Assembly: GCA_944383825.1 (NCBI GenBank)
Contig: CALWRA010000001.1
Coordinates: 62,001-126,000 of the forward strand
Reading direction: 5' to 3'
Length of the DNA: 64,000 nt
DNA from: an uncultured Acetatifactor sp.
Lineage (GTDB): Bacteria > Bacillota > Clostridia > Lachnospirales > Lachnospiraceae
The position numbers and the translations under genes were made by a program. Positions 1-8,878 of this stretch are shown in pieces. Each line of letters begins with the position of its first letter. Within the stretch, counting starts at the first letter, position 1. The notes under the pieces were generated by a model, which saw nothing but the letters and a program-made list of their open reading frames with translations, made no database searches and had not been told where the DNA came from.

Positions 1-545
1 CATACAAAGCCTGTTGCCAGTCCTCCTATATGGGCCGCATTGTCAATATTGCTGCCTGTAAATCCGCTGTACAGAGAATAGAAAATCATCAGCATTACTC
101 TGACCGGAGTTACATTTTTCATAGGTCTGTGAAAAAGCAACACCATTGCCAGCAAAACGCCGTCCAATCCGAATACAGCCCCGCTTGCGCCAATAGAACC
201 TGAAATGTCGTCTGTCACAAGCTTAAAAAAAAGCGATGCCAGGTTCCCTCCAATTCCCGAGAGGAAATAAAGAACTCCATATCTTATATGTCCTATCTCT
301 TTTTCAATCATGGCTCCCAGGAAGAAGAGGATGAACATATTGTTAAAAATATGGCTGACGCCGCTGTGCAGAAACATGGCCCATATAATTCTTCCATATT
401 CTCTCTTTACAGCTACATGCCATACGTCCAGTATTCCCTTATTATATAACAAGTCTCCGGTAAAAGTACATATAATAAAAATAATTACATTAGTCAGCAC
501 CAAAGCAGCGCTGACAACAGGCCAGCTTTTCCACTTCTGCAACAC
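1..545 (-). CDS. Rhomboid family intramembrane serine protease (partial, C-terminus off window)
   Basis: About 181 residues are visible; the gene runs off the left edge. The catalytic serine motif GASGAVFG and the histidine motif AAHIGGL both sit in hydrophobic segments, and HIFNNM matches the rhomboid HxxxN signature of TM2. Rhomboids cut membrane proteins inside the bilayer. No ATG is available: the in-frame stop upstream forces a GTG at 545 (or TTG at 542), preceded by GAGAGG. It lies 87 bp after the FHA gene at the end of the tad run and so may act in pilus processing, which is inference. The family call is firm, the start less so. Confidence 0.88.
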   Translation of the reverse strand, partial: MLQKWKSWPVVSAALVLTNVIIFIICTFTGDLLYNKGILDVWHVAVKREYGRIIWAMFLHSGVSHIFNNMFILFFLGAMIEKEIGHIRYGVLYFLSGIGGNLASLFFKLVTDDISGSIGASGAVFGLDGVLLAMVLLFHRPMKNVTPVRVMLMIFYSLYSGFTGSNIDNAAHIGGLATGFV

Positions 546-632
546 AGGGCACGCATCCTCTCAAAAATATCTCTTTACAATGTACCACTGTTTACCACTG
601 TCCGTCAACAAAAGCATTTTCTTGTTATTTTT

Positions 633-1784
633 TTATCTAAAAAACAATATTGTTTTGCCCAGCTTAATTTCATCCTCTTCTTCCAGCCTTTTCTTTTCAT
701 AGGGCTGCATTCTAAGACCATTTTTAAACGTTCCGTTAGTAGAGTTCATGTCTTCCAGAAATATTCCTTCCGGTTCCTTCAGTATGCGGGCATGCATTCT
801 GCTGACCGCATGATCTTCCAGCACCAAATCAGATTCACTTTTCATTTTGCCGATTGAGAGAATATTCTTATCCAGCCGTACAAGCAGTTTTCCTTCAGCC
901 GTGTAAAGTCCGTGTATCTTTTCCATGCTTTCCCCGGATTCTTCTATGTAGATTGTTTTTCCCAGCTCTTCTTCGTCATAAGTATTCTCTTCTGCTACTG
1001 CATATCCATTTATTGTTCTTTCCATTTCCTGTCTGTACAGATTTCGGGTTTCCTTATTTTTTCTCTTTTTTCCTTCCAGAAAATTAAAAAACCCTCTTTT
1101 CCCTCTGGAATCTTCATACTCTCTATCCTTTGCAACGTTTTCGTCTGCGGCGTTCTTTTTATCTTTTTCTTTTCTTTCTTTTTCCTTGTTCTCTTCATCC
1201 CTCACAGGTATTTCAGAAACTCTTCCAGGAGCCTTTTTTTCAAGAGATTTCACATCTTCAAATATCTGAGCCTGCAGATACGTATCTCCGCATTGCTCAA
1301 ACCGCTCGTACATTTTGTAAACACATTCCACCAGCCCTTCATCCTCATAGTCGATATGTTCTATCCAAAAATCCAACAGCTTTATAAAATGATTCTCGCC
1401 ATCATAATATGGCACGTATATAAATGAAAATACATTTCTTTCTAACTCCTGAAATATTTGTTCCGGCTGCCATAGAACATTACAATAATCAAGAAGAAAT
1501 CTTTCCAATTCCTGCTGAAGCTGTCCAATCCCCCATACAAAGTCCTGAATCCAGCGTCGGCTAAGGCAGCGTCTTTGGTAAAGCTGGGCCAGACTTTGGC
1601 GTGAAGTAATATCATAATACAGATAGGACAAGCCGTCGATGTACCTAAGACTGCAGGGAAGCAGTCCTTTGATTCCTCCCCTCCCCAGGATACAATATTG
1701 ATATTTTCTTTCCTCAGGCTTTTGGTTCAAAAGCATTCTTTCATAATTATGATTCAGACTCCGTACAAATTCTGTTGTAAGCAT
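633..1784 (-). CDS. FHA-domain protein of the tad locus (DUF6382-like N-terminus)
   Basis: 383 residues. Residues about 300-383 form a forkhead-associated phosphothreonine-binding domain: SIGK, SRMHARI and NSTNGTFKNG are the canonical binding-loop motifs. The first 190 residues match, from memory, the DUF6382 region that accompanies FHA in clostridial tad loci. A Lys/Glu-rich charged linker (about 190-250) joins them. There is no signal peptide or membrane segment, so it is probably cytosolic and may read Ser/Thr phosphorylation to control pilus assembly (inference). The ATG directly follows the stop of the TadE-like gene and uses GGAGGAAGA inside that gene's end, so the two are coupled. Confidence 0.87.
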   Translation of the reverse strand: MLTTEFVRSLNHNYERMLLNQKPEERKYQYCILGRGGIKGLLPCSLRYIDGLSYLYYDITSRQSLAQLYQRRCLSRRWIQDFVWGIGQLQQELERFLLDYCNVLWQPEQIFQELERNVFSFIYVPYYDGENHFIKLLDFWIEHIDYEDEGLVECVYKMYERFEQCGDTYLQAQIFEDVKSLEKKAPGRVSEIPVRDEENKEKERKEKDKKNAADENVAKDREYEDSRGKRGFFNFLEGKKRKNKETRNLYRQEMERTINGYAVAEENTYDEEELGKTIYIEESGESMEKIHGLYTAEGKLLVRLDKNILSIGKMKSESDLVLEDHAVSRMHARILKEPEGIFLEDMNSTNGTFKNGLRMQPYEKKRLEEEDEIKLGKTILFFR

Positions 1785-2246
1785 TCATTCTTCCTCCAAT
1801 ATTTTTCTGAGATTCCTCACAGTCAAAACAGGAGAAATTCTATGGTTCTCATATACGGCATCCGCCTCCCAAAAGCTTTCTCCGCCCCAAAAATCCATTT
1901 CTCCTATGGGAAATTCCTGCGCTCCTGTTCTCTCCACCAGCACAGTATCCTTCTCCAGTTTTATTTCTATCTGACCCTGCTGCCATGCAATGAACTTTTC
2001 CATATTGATTTCACCAGCCCAGCTCTTCATCTGGTACAAGAGTTCCGTTTTGTCCTGTGCAGAGGCTGCGCTGCCTTTCAGAGCGAGGGAATTCATATCC
2101 AATTCCATTAAACAGCGATTATACTGATAAAACCATAGATAAATTACCAGAAAGATAATTCCCAGCACAAGGGGTAAAACCAATGCAGCCTCCACTGTAA
2201 AATATGCCTGCATTTTGCACTCTCTATGCAATGCCCATTTGTCCAA
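1785..2246 (-). CDS. TadE-like minor pilin/pseudopilin
   Basis: 153 residues. A single N-terminal hydrophobic segment begins FTVEAALVLPLVLG, the TadE signature (T-VEAA-LP) that resembles a prepilin cleavage region. The rest is a short extracytoplasmic domain without recognised motifs. A TTG start at 2246 is chosen because AAAGGAG lies 8 nt upstream; an ATG at 2213 is possible but has no ribosome site. It sits between the second prepilin peptidase and the FHA gene, so it is probably a processed minor subunit of the same pilus. Confidence 0.75.
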   Translation of the reverse strand: MDKWALHRECKMQAYFTVEAALVLPLVLGIIFLVIYLWFYQYNRCLMELDMNSLALKGSAASAQDKTELLYQMKSWAGEINMEKFIAWQQGQIEIKLEKDTVLVERTGAQEFPIGEMDFWGGESFWEADAVYENHRISPVLTVRNLRKILEEE

Positions 2247-2295
2247 TATTTTTTCTCCTTTCACAATATGATACCGATGCCAGCCCATACTAATA

Positions 2296-2730
2296 TCACA
2301 ATATACCAATAAAAATAAAGGAAAGCAGTATAAAAGGCAGATAAGGGATTCTGCTATTTTTTTTCGTCTTACGTAAAAACAGCAGAATACCGCAGAAAAT
2401 ACTGATAAGCAGCAGACTGACACAGAATATGAAAATACACTTTCGATATCCTGTCAGCAACCCAAGTTCAAGCAAAATCACTCCATCTGCGGCGCCCGCC
2501 TTTTTAGTTCCCCAAGCTACCAGCAGCAGCGCGCAGCCCGGTGCTACAGCAGGAAGAAATTCAGTTATAAAGCGTAACCATAAAAAGCCGCCGGACGCTA
2601 TTTGGCAAACAGTGTAGCCAACCACTGCTGCACCGCCTATCATGAGACCTACAGTCGGCACTTTTCTTTCCCTGCAGTCATAAAAGCTCATAATGCTCAG
2701 ATATATCGTAACAAAAATAGTGATCAGCAT
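2296..2730 (-). CDS. Second prepilin peptidase-like (A24/TadV-type) protein
   Basis: 144 residues, almost all hydrophobic. Two aspartates sit where A24 prepilin peptidases have their catalytic pair: D18 in YDCRERKVP and D82 in GAADGVIL. The second site departs from the usual GxGD, so activity is less certain than for the copy at 9888-10391. A24 enzymes cut and sometimes methylate prepilins at the membrane. The ATG follows AAGGGGAAAAC. It lies between two TadE-like genes, suggesting it may serve those minor subunits (inference). Confidence 0.75.
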   Translation of the reverse strand: MLITIFVTIYLSIMSFYDCRERKVPTVGLMIGGAAVVGYTVCQIASGGFLWLRFITEFLPAVAPGCALLLVAWGTKKAGAADGVILLELGLLTGYRKCIFIFCVSLLLISIFCGILLFLRKTKKNSRIPYLPFILLSFIFIGIL

Positions 2731-2743
2731 GTTTTCCCCTTAT

Positions 2744-3754
2744 CTACAAGCTCCCACAGCATCGGCTGCAGGGAGCAAATTCCTCTTCAGCTTCTATTCT
2801 AAGCAACGAGTAAACCGTTCTCTTTAAACCGGGACACGTTTCGCTGTAATGGTAGCGATCTCCATAGGGTGTGATGAACACCGTCCCCTTCCTATCTTCC
2901 ATGCAGCATTTTTCACATCGGCTGTATTTTCTCCCATTTTCGTTTCTACAGCTTTCTATTTCCTGAAAGATTATTTTATTTATAGTAATATTTAAATAAC
3001 TGCATTCTCTTGCTTCATGGTATACACTCCCATTTTCGGCAACATACACCGTTGCTTCCGGCATATTTTCTCCAGAGCTGCCGGGTATTTCATATCCAGT
3101 CCAAAAATGACCATAATATCTGTTTGCCATTCGAAAGGAATAAAATCCTACGGCATCCGCCCAAGGAGAAACGGAGTATGTTACATTTAGCTCAAACCGG
3201 TCTCCAGCGCCAAATGCAGTACTCTCCCAAAATTGTAATTCCGACGCTCCGTTCTTTAAGGGAGATGCGTCCAAATAGTCCTTTCCAACATACCGTACCA
3301 ACTCATCTCTTATGTACCCATAAGCAAGCGCCACACCCGCCGCATTTTCCTGCGGCGTCATCTCTTCTAACGCATAGCCATATACCGAGAGTCTGTTGCC
3401 TGCGTCCCGCAGCGCCAGCTGCAAATTACTGTGAAGACGGAGTATTTCCAGTGCGCAGCTTAAATTTAGAAAGAAAAGCAGAAACAGAGGAAGGATTACT
3501 GCAGCCTCTACCGTCATACTGGCCTCCATTTTTCTTTCAAGAGACATAAACGGCGATATCCCCTTTATGGAGACACGCATAGGTAAGAAGGGTGTATGGG
3601 AGTTTAAACTTTGGATAAGATTTTTAAATTTGTATGTTTGTTTCGGAAAAGGTCTCTCTTTCTTAATTTTATTTTTTTGTTCTTTTCTGTTGAATGTGAT
3701 GCTGTTCTTTGTTTTGCCATTTTTTTGCGTTCTTCTTCTCCATAAAGAGGACAT
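2744..3754 (-). CDS. TadE-like protein with Cys-rich C-terminal repeats
   Basis: 336 residues. A very basic N-terminal extension of about 75 residues precedes MTVEAAVILPLFLLFF, the TadE-type membrane segment. The exported part ends in two similar modules, each of the form VY(or IT)...Y-H-x4-C...C-x2-C (HEARECSYL then CEKC; HYSETCPGL then CSRC), which could bind metal or form disulfides. The ATG at 3754 is backed by GGAGGTGAGCGGCG immediately upstream, so the extension appears to be translated. Neighbours place it in the pilus machinery. The Cys modules are unusual for a minor pilin. Confidence 0.78.
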   Translation of the reverse strand: MSSLWRRRTQKNGKTKNSITFNRKEQKNKIKKERPFPKQTYKFKNLIQSLNSHTPFLPMRVSIKGISPFMSLERKMEASMTVEAAVILPLFLLFFLNLSCALEILRLHSNLQLALRDAGNRLSVYGYALEEMTPQENAAGVALAYGYIRDELVRYVGKDYLDASPLKNGASELQFWESTAFGAGDRFELNVTYSVSPWADAVGFYSFRMANRYYGHFWTGYEIPGSSGENMPEATVYVAENGSVYHEARECSYLNITINKIIFQEIESCRNENGRKYSRCEKCCMEDRKGTVFITPYGDRYHYSETCPGLKRTVYSLLRIEAEEEFAPCSRCCGSL

Positions 3755-3776
3755 CGCCGCTCACCTCCCTTCTAAT

Positions 3777-5225
3777 CTACCAGTACTCTTTCTGTCTGAT
3801 GATTTCAAATTCATATCCATATGTGCTTTGTATAAGAAACCGTGCTTCCAGGCCGTCGATGCAGCCATCCAAACGAAAGCAGGAATTGCCCTGGGTCTGC
3901 CGGATATCTGCCTCCACCATATTCATAGCCCGCCCCGTGAGTACATCTGTATCCGAAAGCATTAGAAAAATCCTCAAGTAATCTTCATAGGCAAGGCCTG
4001 TTCCTTCCTGAAAATTTTCTTGGGTATCCGCCTGGAGAGCTCCCTGCAGGTCATAATGCCATGTTGCGTCATCCTTTATAAGGGGAATCTTTCCTCCTGC
4101 CAAAAGCGTTTCTACATCATAAAGGCTTTCCGCATATGCCCATCCAAGCAGCAAGGAAATTTTCAGCAGCTCTGTTATTTCCGGCAAAAGCAGCAGCGAG
4201 GCGATGGCCGCTGCCACAAGCTCTGCCGCCATACATTTCTCACTGTCAGAGAAAAGATATAACGCATTTGCCCCCTCTCTTAAAAGCAGCAGGCGGTTCA
4301 CAGTTCCTCTCAGATTTTCCATATCCCTGTGGTCTCCGACAATCAGGTATTCCACCTGATACATAAGAGCCCCTTCCTCTTTTTCGGCTCCATAATATCC
4401 CATGTAATTCAGCAGATATTCCCGAAACAGGAATTGATCGACCAATGATTCTTCTCTCTTTCCCTCTGATACCATATTTCCCCGGTTTATCTCCCCTTTC
4501 CGCATTCTTTCCATAATCAAAGGAGGCCCCGAAATTTCTCTTACGGAAACCTCTGCTTTCTCACCCAGCGCCAGCTTCAAAATTCCCTGTTTTCTTTTGT
4601 CTTCCAGCTTTTGAGTAGGATTTTGAAAATCAACGATTTGAATCTTATTATCTGCAGAAATTTCTAATCCGTCATATTCCTGAAGGCGGCGGTCAATTTC
4701 CTGTTTTTCCTCTTCAATTCTTCTGTCCTCGAGATCATTGGATTCCACAGTTTTAACCCATTCCGTGAGCTCTTTCAGCAGGGTAAGCCCCACATCGTCT
4801 TTTACTGCCTCCACAGCCCGCCGACGAAACACGCCGCCCTCCCTATCTGTAAGCAAACTGGCTTTTGTCAGCTCCGTTTCCTCGGGCCGCAGACACAGGA
4901 AATCCCGGTACCAGTAGTTAGAAAGAATAACTCCATCCAAAGACATATTCTTTTCCAGGTATTGTTGCAAATGCCGCTCCGTATTGGAAAAGGAGGCCAT
5001 AGCTGTTCCGTAAGAGATGTCTATGGCGAAAAGATTGTACTGACGAAAAAGCTCTTTATGGTATTCTGCCAGAACACTGTTCAGCCCAATATCCACAATA
5101 CATTCCGCCTCCAGAGCGGCTGCATTTCTTCTCGCCCCCTCCACAAGCGCAAGACAAAGGGAAAGGAGAATCGCTAAAATCAGCGTAAGATACACCGTCA
5201 AATATGCGTCTGTCCTTTTCACCAT
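3777..5225 (-). CDS. DUF5702/TadG-like pilus-locus protein
   Basis: 482 residues. One N-terminal membrane helix (about 8-30, LTVYLTLILAILLSLCLALVEGARR) is followed by a large, mostly polar, extracytoplasmic region. This is the architecture of the long TadG/DUF5702-type proteins of clostridial tad operons; the assignment is from architecture and position. There is no catalytic motif. GGGGAATGGAAAA precedes the ATG. It lies directly downstream of the pilin gene and 22 bp before the Cys-rich TadE-like gene. Confidence 0.72.
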   Translation of the reverse strand: MVKRTDAYLTVYLTLILAILLSLCLALVEGARRNAAALEAECIVDIGLNSVLAEYHKELFRQYNLFAIDISYGTAMASFSNTERHLQQYLEKNMSLDGVILSNYWYRDFLCLRPEETELTKASLLTDREGGVFRRRAVEAVKDDVGLTLLKELTEWVKTVESNDLEDRRIEEEKQEIDRRLQEYDGLEISADNKIQIVDFQNPTQKLEDKRKQGILKLALGEKAEVSVREISGPPLIMERMRKGEINRGNMVSEGKREESLVDQFLFREYLLNYMGYYGAEKEEGALMYQVEYLIVGDHRDMENLRGTVNRLLLLREGANALYLFSDSEKCMAAELVAAAIASLLLLPEITELLKISLLLGWAYAESLYDVETLLAGGKIPLIKDDATWHYDLQGALQADTQENFQEGTGLAYEDYLRIFLMLSDTDVLTGRAMNMVEADIRQTQGNSCFRLDGCIDGLEARFLIQSTYGYEFEIIRQKEYW

Positions 5226-5255
5226 TTTTCCATTCCCCTTTCCGGCTCCGTTATC

Positions 5256-5429
5256 CTAAATTTTGTTAGTCTGTTTCGTAATTTTAGAAAAGATGGTGTT
5301 TACAATATCCGTTATCTGCTCTTTAAAAATAATTACCAGTCCCACAAGCACAACGATAATTAATATTACTTCCACCGTCCCCATTCCTTCTTCTTCAGCA
5401 AGAAGCTGGCGTACTCCTTTCAGTTTCAT
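5256..5429 (-). CDS. Flp1-like type IVb pilin, 57 residues
   Basis: Short gene. A hydrophilic leader MKLKGVRQLLAEEEGMG is followed by TVEVILIIVVLVGLVIIF and an amphipathic tail ending TKQTNKI. The G-x-x-TVE boundary followed by a long hydrophobic helix is typical of Flp-type prepilins, and Glu follows the likely cleavage region as in other type IV prepilins. It is the likely major pilin polymerised by the CpaF/TadB/TadC machine. GGAGAGGAG lies just upstream of the ATG. It is the only pilin of this class seen in the window. Confidence 0.85.
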   Translation of the reverse strand: MKLKGVRQLLAEEEGMGTVEVILIIVVLVGLVIIFKEQITDIVNTIFSKITKQTNKI

Positions 5430-5474
5430 TATTTTTCTCCTCTCCGCCCCAGCGGGCTGTTTAGATTAATTTCC

Positions 5475-6902
5475 TTATGTTCCCATAGTATAAAAGGCAG
5501 GCAGCATGACCATAATCATGACCACCAACAAAAGCATTACCATAGGCAGCAATAGCTTTGTTCCCGCTTCCTCCCCCAGCCTTCTGGCATTTTGAAGCTG
5601 ATCCTCGCAAGCCTTGTCCGCCTCTTCCTTCAATCTATCAAGAAGTGCGCTGTTTCCTTTTTTCAGGTTTTGCACAAGCAGAGTACTAAGTCTGATATAT
5701 TCCTGCATTCCGCTTCTTTTTCCAAAACGCTCATATGCAGCGTTTTCAGATACGCCTGCCTGAAGCTCTCTGCAGGTATAACGCATTTCCTCGTATGCAG
5801 GAGACGGTATTTTTCCTCTGCTTTTAAAAGGTTGTGAGGATGCCTTCTGGAACGCTCCCCTGATGGTCATTCCGGCTCCCAGATATAATAATAGCCTGTG
5901 CACAATTTCCGAATATTCCTTTTTCATCAGCTTCTTTCTTTTTTCTGTTTTCTCGTGTAAATCTCTGTCATTTAACAGGTATACGGCTCCGGAGGCAACC
6001 AGTGTCATAACCCATAACAGAAACCCTTTATCGCTGGTTACCTGTCTCCATTCCACCTCTTCTCCTCTCCAAGTTTTTGGCAGTCTCCAGGTTTCCTCCA
6101 TACGGCTCTCCTTTTCAGAAAGAGTCAGCAGCTCTTCCAGCTCAAAACGAACCTGCTCCCGGTAAGAAAGAATTTTGGGCGTCACACACACTGTTATTTC
6201 TTTTTTCCACTGACTCTCTCCGTAAAAAAGCACTGCTGTCAATGCTACTTCCGTCGTCTCTGCCGGTACATAAACTTTCCCTGTTCCATCGACTACATCC
6301 GGTCTGTCCGAAGTCCATTCCACAGTGAACGGAAAGCCCTCATATTCCTCCAGGAGCTTCAGGTTTTCGTTGACATGTTCCAAAGAAGTGTTTTCTGCCA
6401 GAATCAGCTCCGGCAGACTGTTCTCAAATTCCCTGAGAACCTCTTCCAGCCTCTCCCCCGACAGTATCTTGGGGGCAATCCGTATTGTAAATACATTTGC
6501 TTCTTCTTGTCCCTTTGTAAGAGCGGCTATTTCCACCGTCTGCTCATCCTCTTCTCTTACAACAATTCCCTCTTTGTCCAATATCAGACGACCCTCTTCT
6601 CGGATACTTACCAGCACTCCCAGCGCCGTGCCTGCAAATAGTATAATTAATGACAGGGAAATTTTCTTGACATAGTAATCTGTTTGCGCTCTCTGCCCCG
6701 ATTCCCCGGGATAAAGCCTCTTTATGTCCGCTTCCACCTGCTTCGAACGAAACAGCGGTATTCTTTTTATATAAGAAAATTTGTATAGATAGATTGCCAT
6801 TCTGTAAAAAGGGGCTGGCTTCCCTTTGGGAGCTTCCTCTTTCCTGGAAAGGGCAAAGCATATCCCATACATTAAACTAATTAACAGCGCTGCCAAATAC
6901 AC
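5475..6902 (-). CDS. tadC: TadC-like pilus platform protein with an inserted Ig-like domain
   Basis: 475 residues against roughly 280-320 for ordinary TadC. The last 150 residues are a type II secretion F (T2SSF) domain ending in a membrane helix (LLLPMVMLLLVVMIMVMLPAF). Residues about 80-103 and 297-313 are further helices. Between them, about residues 185-260 look like an atrophied bacterial Ig-like domain (VEWTSDRPDVVDGTGKVYVP...LTAVLFYG...ITVCVTP), apparently outside the membrane. A GTG start at 6902 is set by GGAGG seven bases upstream. The platform protein works with CpaF and TadB to move pilin into the fibre. Confidence 0.85.
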   Translation of the reverse strand: MYLAALLISLMYGICFALSRKEEAPKGKPAPFYRMAIYLYKFSYIKRIPLFRSKQVEADIKRLYPGESGQRAQTDYYVKKISLSLIILFAGTALGVLVSIREEGRLILDKEGIVVREEDEQTVEIAALTKGQEEANVFTIRIAPKILSGERLEEVLREFENSLPELILAENTSLEHVNENLKLLEEYEGFPFTVEWTSDRPDVVDGTGKVYVPAETTEVALTAVLFYGESQWKKEITVCVTPKILSYREQVRFELEELLTLSEKESRMEETWRLPKTWRGEEVEWRQVTSDKGFLLWVMTLVASGAVYLLNDRDLHEKTEKRKKLMKKEYSEIVHRLLLYLGAGMTIRGAFQKASSQPFKSRGKIPSPAYEEMRYTCRELQAGVSENAAYERFGKRSGMQEYIRLSTLLVQNLKKGNSALLDRLKEEADKACEDQLQNARRLGEEAGTKLLLPMVMLLLVVMIMVMLPAFYTMGT

Positions 6903-6921
6903 AAAAGTACCTCCCGCATTG

Positions 6922-7695
6922 CTAAAAAAACGTTTCTGTCATAATCCTCTGCATAATCACTTCTGTCAGGATACAGGCTCCAATATAAATACCCAGACAA
7001 ATTGTCATAATGCCGGCCCCCTGCAGGTTATGATACAGAGCATCAAAGTATCCTGGATTCCCCAGCCCTATATAAACGGAAATTGCAAAAGGCATTAATT
7101 TCATCATTTTCTGTTCCAGCTCTCTTCCGCTCAAAATTGTCTGTATTTCCTGACGCACGGCAATTCTCTGCCCGATCAGATCACAAGAGGATTTTATAAT
7201 TTCCTCCATATTCCCACCATTTCTTTTTGCAATTACAAGAACACCTGCAAATTGCTGTATTTCCGGACTTCCGCTTCTTTCTGCCAAATCTGTCAGCTGC
7301 TCTTCCAGAGAAACGCTGATTAAAAGCCCTCTTTGGATCAGCTCCAGCTCTTCATAAATCATAGATTCTTTTCCATAGAGAAGTTCCATGTCTTCCCGGC
7401 TTTCCAGAAAAGCATTTTCAAGAGCATATCCCGCCCGAAGGGATGATGATACTGATAAAATGCATTCCCGAAATTGAACAGTCAAATCATCCCTTGCCTT
7501 CTGTGCTTTTTTACGCTCAGTATTTCTAAAAAATACGGCTCCTGCCACGGACAGGGGAATCACCGCCCATAGGCTGCGGTAAAAAAATCCGGCCAGAAGT
7601 GCCGTTATTGCCATAGACTTCATTATTTCTCCCAGGAGCTCTTTCTTCCCCCAGCAGTATTTATGATAATCCCGCCGCTTTAAGCTTAATTCCAC
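6922..7695 (-). CDS. tadB: TadB-like pilus platform protein (T2SSF domain)
   Basis: 257 residues with paired membrane helices near residues 28-55 and two more near the C-terminus, enclosing a T2SSF domain (SSLRAGYALENAF, LAKRNGGNMEEII-type segments). TadB and TadC are thought to form the inner platform turned by the CpaF ATPase. The GTG start at 7695 has AAAGGAGG eight bases upstream and overlaps the end of cpaF by 35 bp, so translation is coupled. The tadC GTG lies 19 bp downstream. Confidence 0.88.
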   Translation of the reverse strand: MELSLKRRDYHKYCWGKKELLGEIMKSMAITALLAGFFYRSLWAVIPLSVAGAVFFRNTERKKAQKARDDLTVQFRECILSVSSSLRAGYALENAFLESREDMELLYGKESMIYEELELIQRGLLISVSLEEQLTDLAERSGSPEIQQFAGVLVIAKRNGGNMEEIIKSSCDLIGQRIAVRQEIQTILSGRELEQKMMKLMPFAISVYIGLGNPGYFDALYHNLQGAGIMTICLGIYIGACILTEVIMQRIMTETFF

Positions 7696-8878
7696 AAAGC
7701 AAACCTCCTTTCTTCTTTAACCGGCCTGTAATTTTGGCATTGTCATCCTCTTCCTCTTCCTCAAAAACATATAGAGGGTTCAGCCTGATCTTATCTCCTT
7801 CCCATCCCACAACCTCCGTTATTTCAAGCACTCTCCTGGTTCTATCCCGGAGCCTGCCAAGATGGACGAGAATATCCAGTCCTGAGGCAATCTGCTGTTT
7901 AACTGCCGGTAGCGGAATCTCTAAACCCATTAAAACCATATTTTCCAGTCTTGCAAGCATGTCCATGCCACTGTTTGCATGTCCTGTGGACATACTCCCG
8001 TCATGACCTGTGTTCAGGCACTGCAGCATATCAAATGCCTCCGGTCCTCTGACCTCTCCCACGATAATCCTGTCTGGACGCATTCTGAGTGAAGAACGGA
8101 TCAGCTCTCTTATGGTAATTTCCCGACAGCCCTCCACATTGCTGTTGCGTGTTTCCAGGCGTACCAGATTTGGAAGCTCCTGAAGCTGCAGCTCAGCACT
8201 GTCCTCTATGGTCACCACTCTTTCATCAGAAGGAATAAATTTGGAAAGCGCGTTGAGGAATGTGGTTTTTCCGCTTCCGGTGCCCCCGCTGATAAAAATA
8301 TTGTATTTTGCACGGACAAGTTTTTCTAAAAAGTCTGCCGCTTCCCTGCATATGGAATTGTTCTGAACCAGGTATTCCATTGTAATAGGCTTGTCAGGAA
8401 AGCGTCTGATAGTCACCGCAGGGCCATTAAGCGCAATGGGACTCATTACGATATTCACCCTTGAACCGTCAGGAAGTCTGGCATCTACAATAGGAGACGC
8501 TTCATTTACCACACGGTTGCATCCTGCTACAATCTGCTGAATGACATCCTGCAGCTTCTCAGCGGATTCAAAACCCACTTCCAACTCTCTCAATCGCCCT
8601 TCTTGCTCTATGAAAATGTGATCCTTACCATTGATCATTATTTCTGTGACCGTTTTGTTATCCACAAAAATCTGAAGAACATCCAGACGTCGAAGGGAAT
8701 CAAAGAGCTCTCTTTTTAACTTCCGACGGGCTTCTACCGTGTAAAGCATTGTATCCTTATGAGCAAGAAGCGCTTCGTCTATGGCTTCCTCCACTTCCTT
8801 ATCAGAAAATTCTCTGACAAGCTCCATTTTCTTCTGAACCTCCCTGCGCAGCTCCTTTTTCAGCTCTGTATATTCCAT
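7661..8878 (-). CDS. cpaF: CpaF/TadA-type secretion ATPase
   Basis: 405 residues. Walker A is GGTGSGKTT (198-206), the Walker B region RPDRIIVGEVRG (268-278), and the His box SMSTGHA (295-301), with the Asp box near TIEDSAELQL. This is the full set for the VirB11/CpaF family of hexameric ATPases that power tad pilus assembly at the inner face of the membrane. Its ATG overlaps the tadZ stop region by 19 bp and uses AAAGGAGAGCGGGAAC. All key residues are present. Confidence 0.95.
   Translation of the reverse strand: MEYTELKKELRREVQKKMELVREFSDKEVEEAIDEALLAHKDTMLYTVEARRKLKRELFDSLRRLDVLQIFVDNKTVTEIMINGKDHIFIEQEGRLRELEVGFESAEKLQDVIQQIVAGCNRVVNEASPIVDARLPDGSRVNIVMSPIALNGPAVTIRRFPDKPITMEYLVQNNSICREAADFLEKLVRAKYNIFISGGTGSGKTTFLNALSKFIPSDERVVTIEDSAELQLQELPNLVRLETRNSNVEGCREITIRELIRSSLRMRPDRIIVGEVRGPEAFDMLQCLNTGHDGSMSTGHANSGMDMLARLENMVLMGLEIPLPAVKQQIASGLDILVHLGRLRDRTRRVLEITEVVGWEGDKIRLNPLYVFEEEEEDDNAKITGRLKKKGGLLCGIKLKAAGLS

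Noticed and set aside
310-702. Plus-strand open frame of 130 codons
   Set aside because: It runs antisense across the rhomboid and FHA genes, has no ribosome site and shows no family features.
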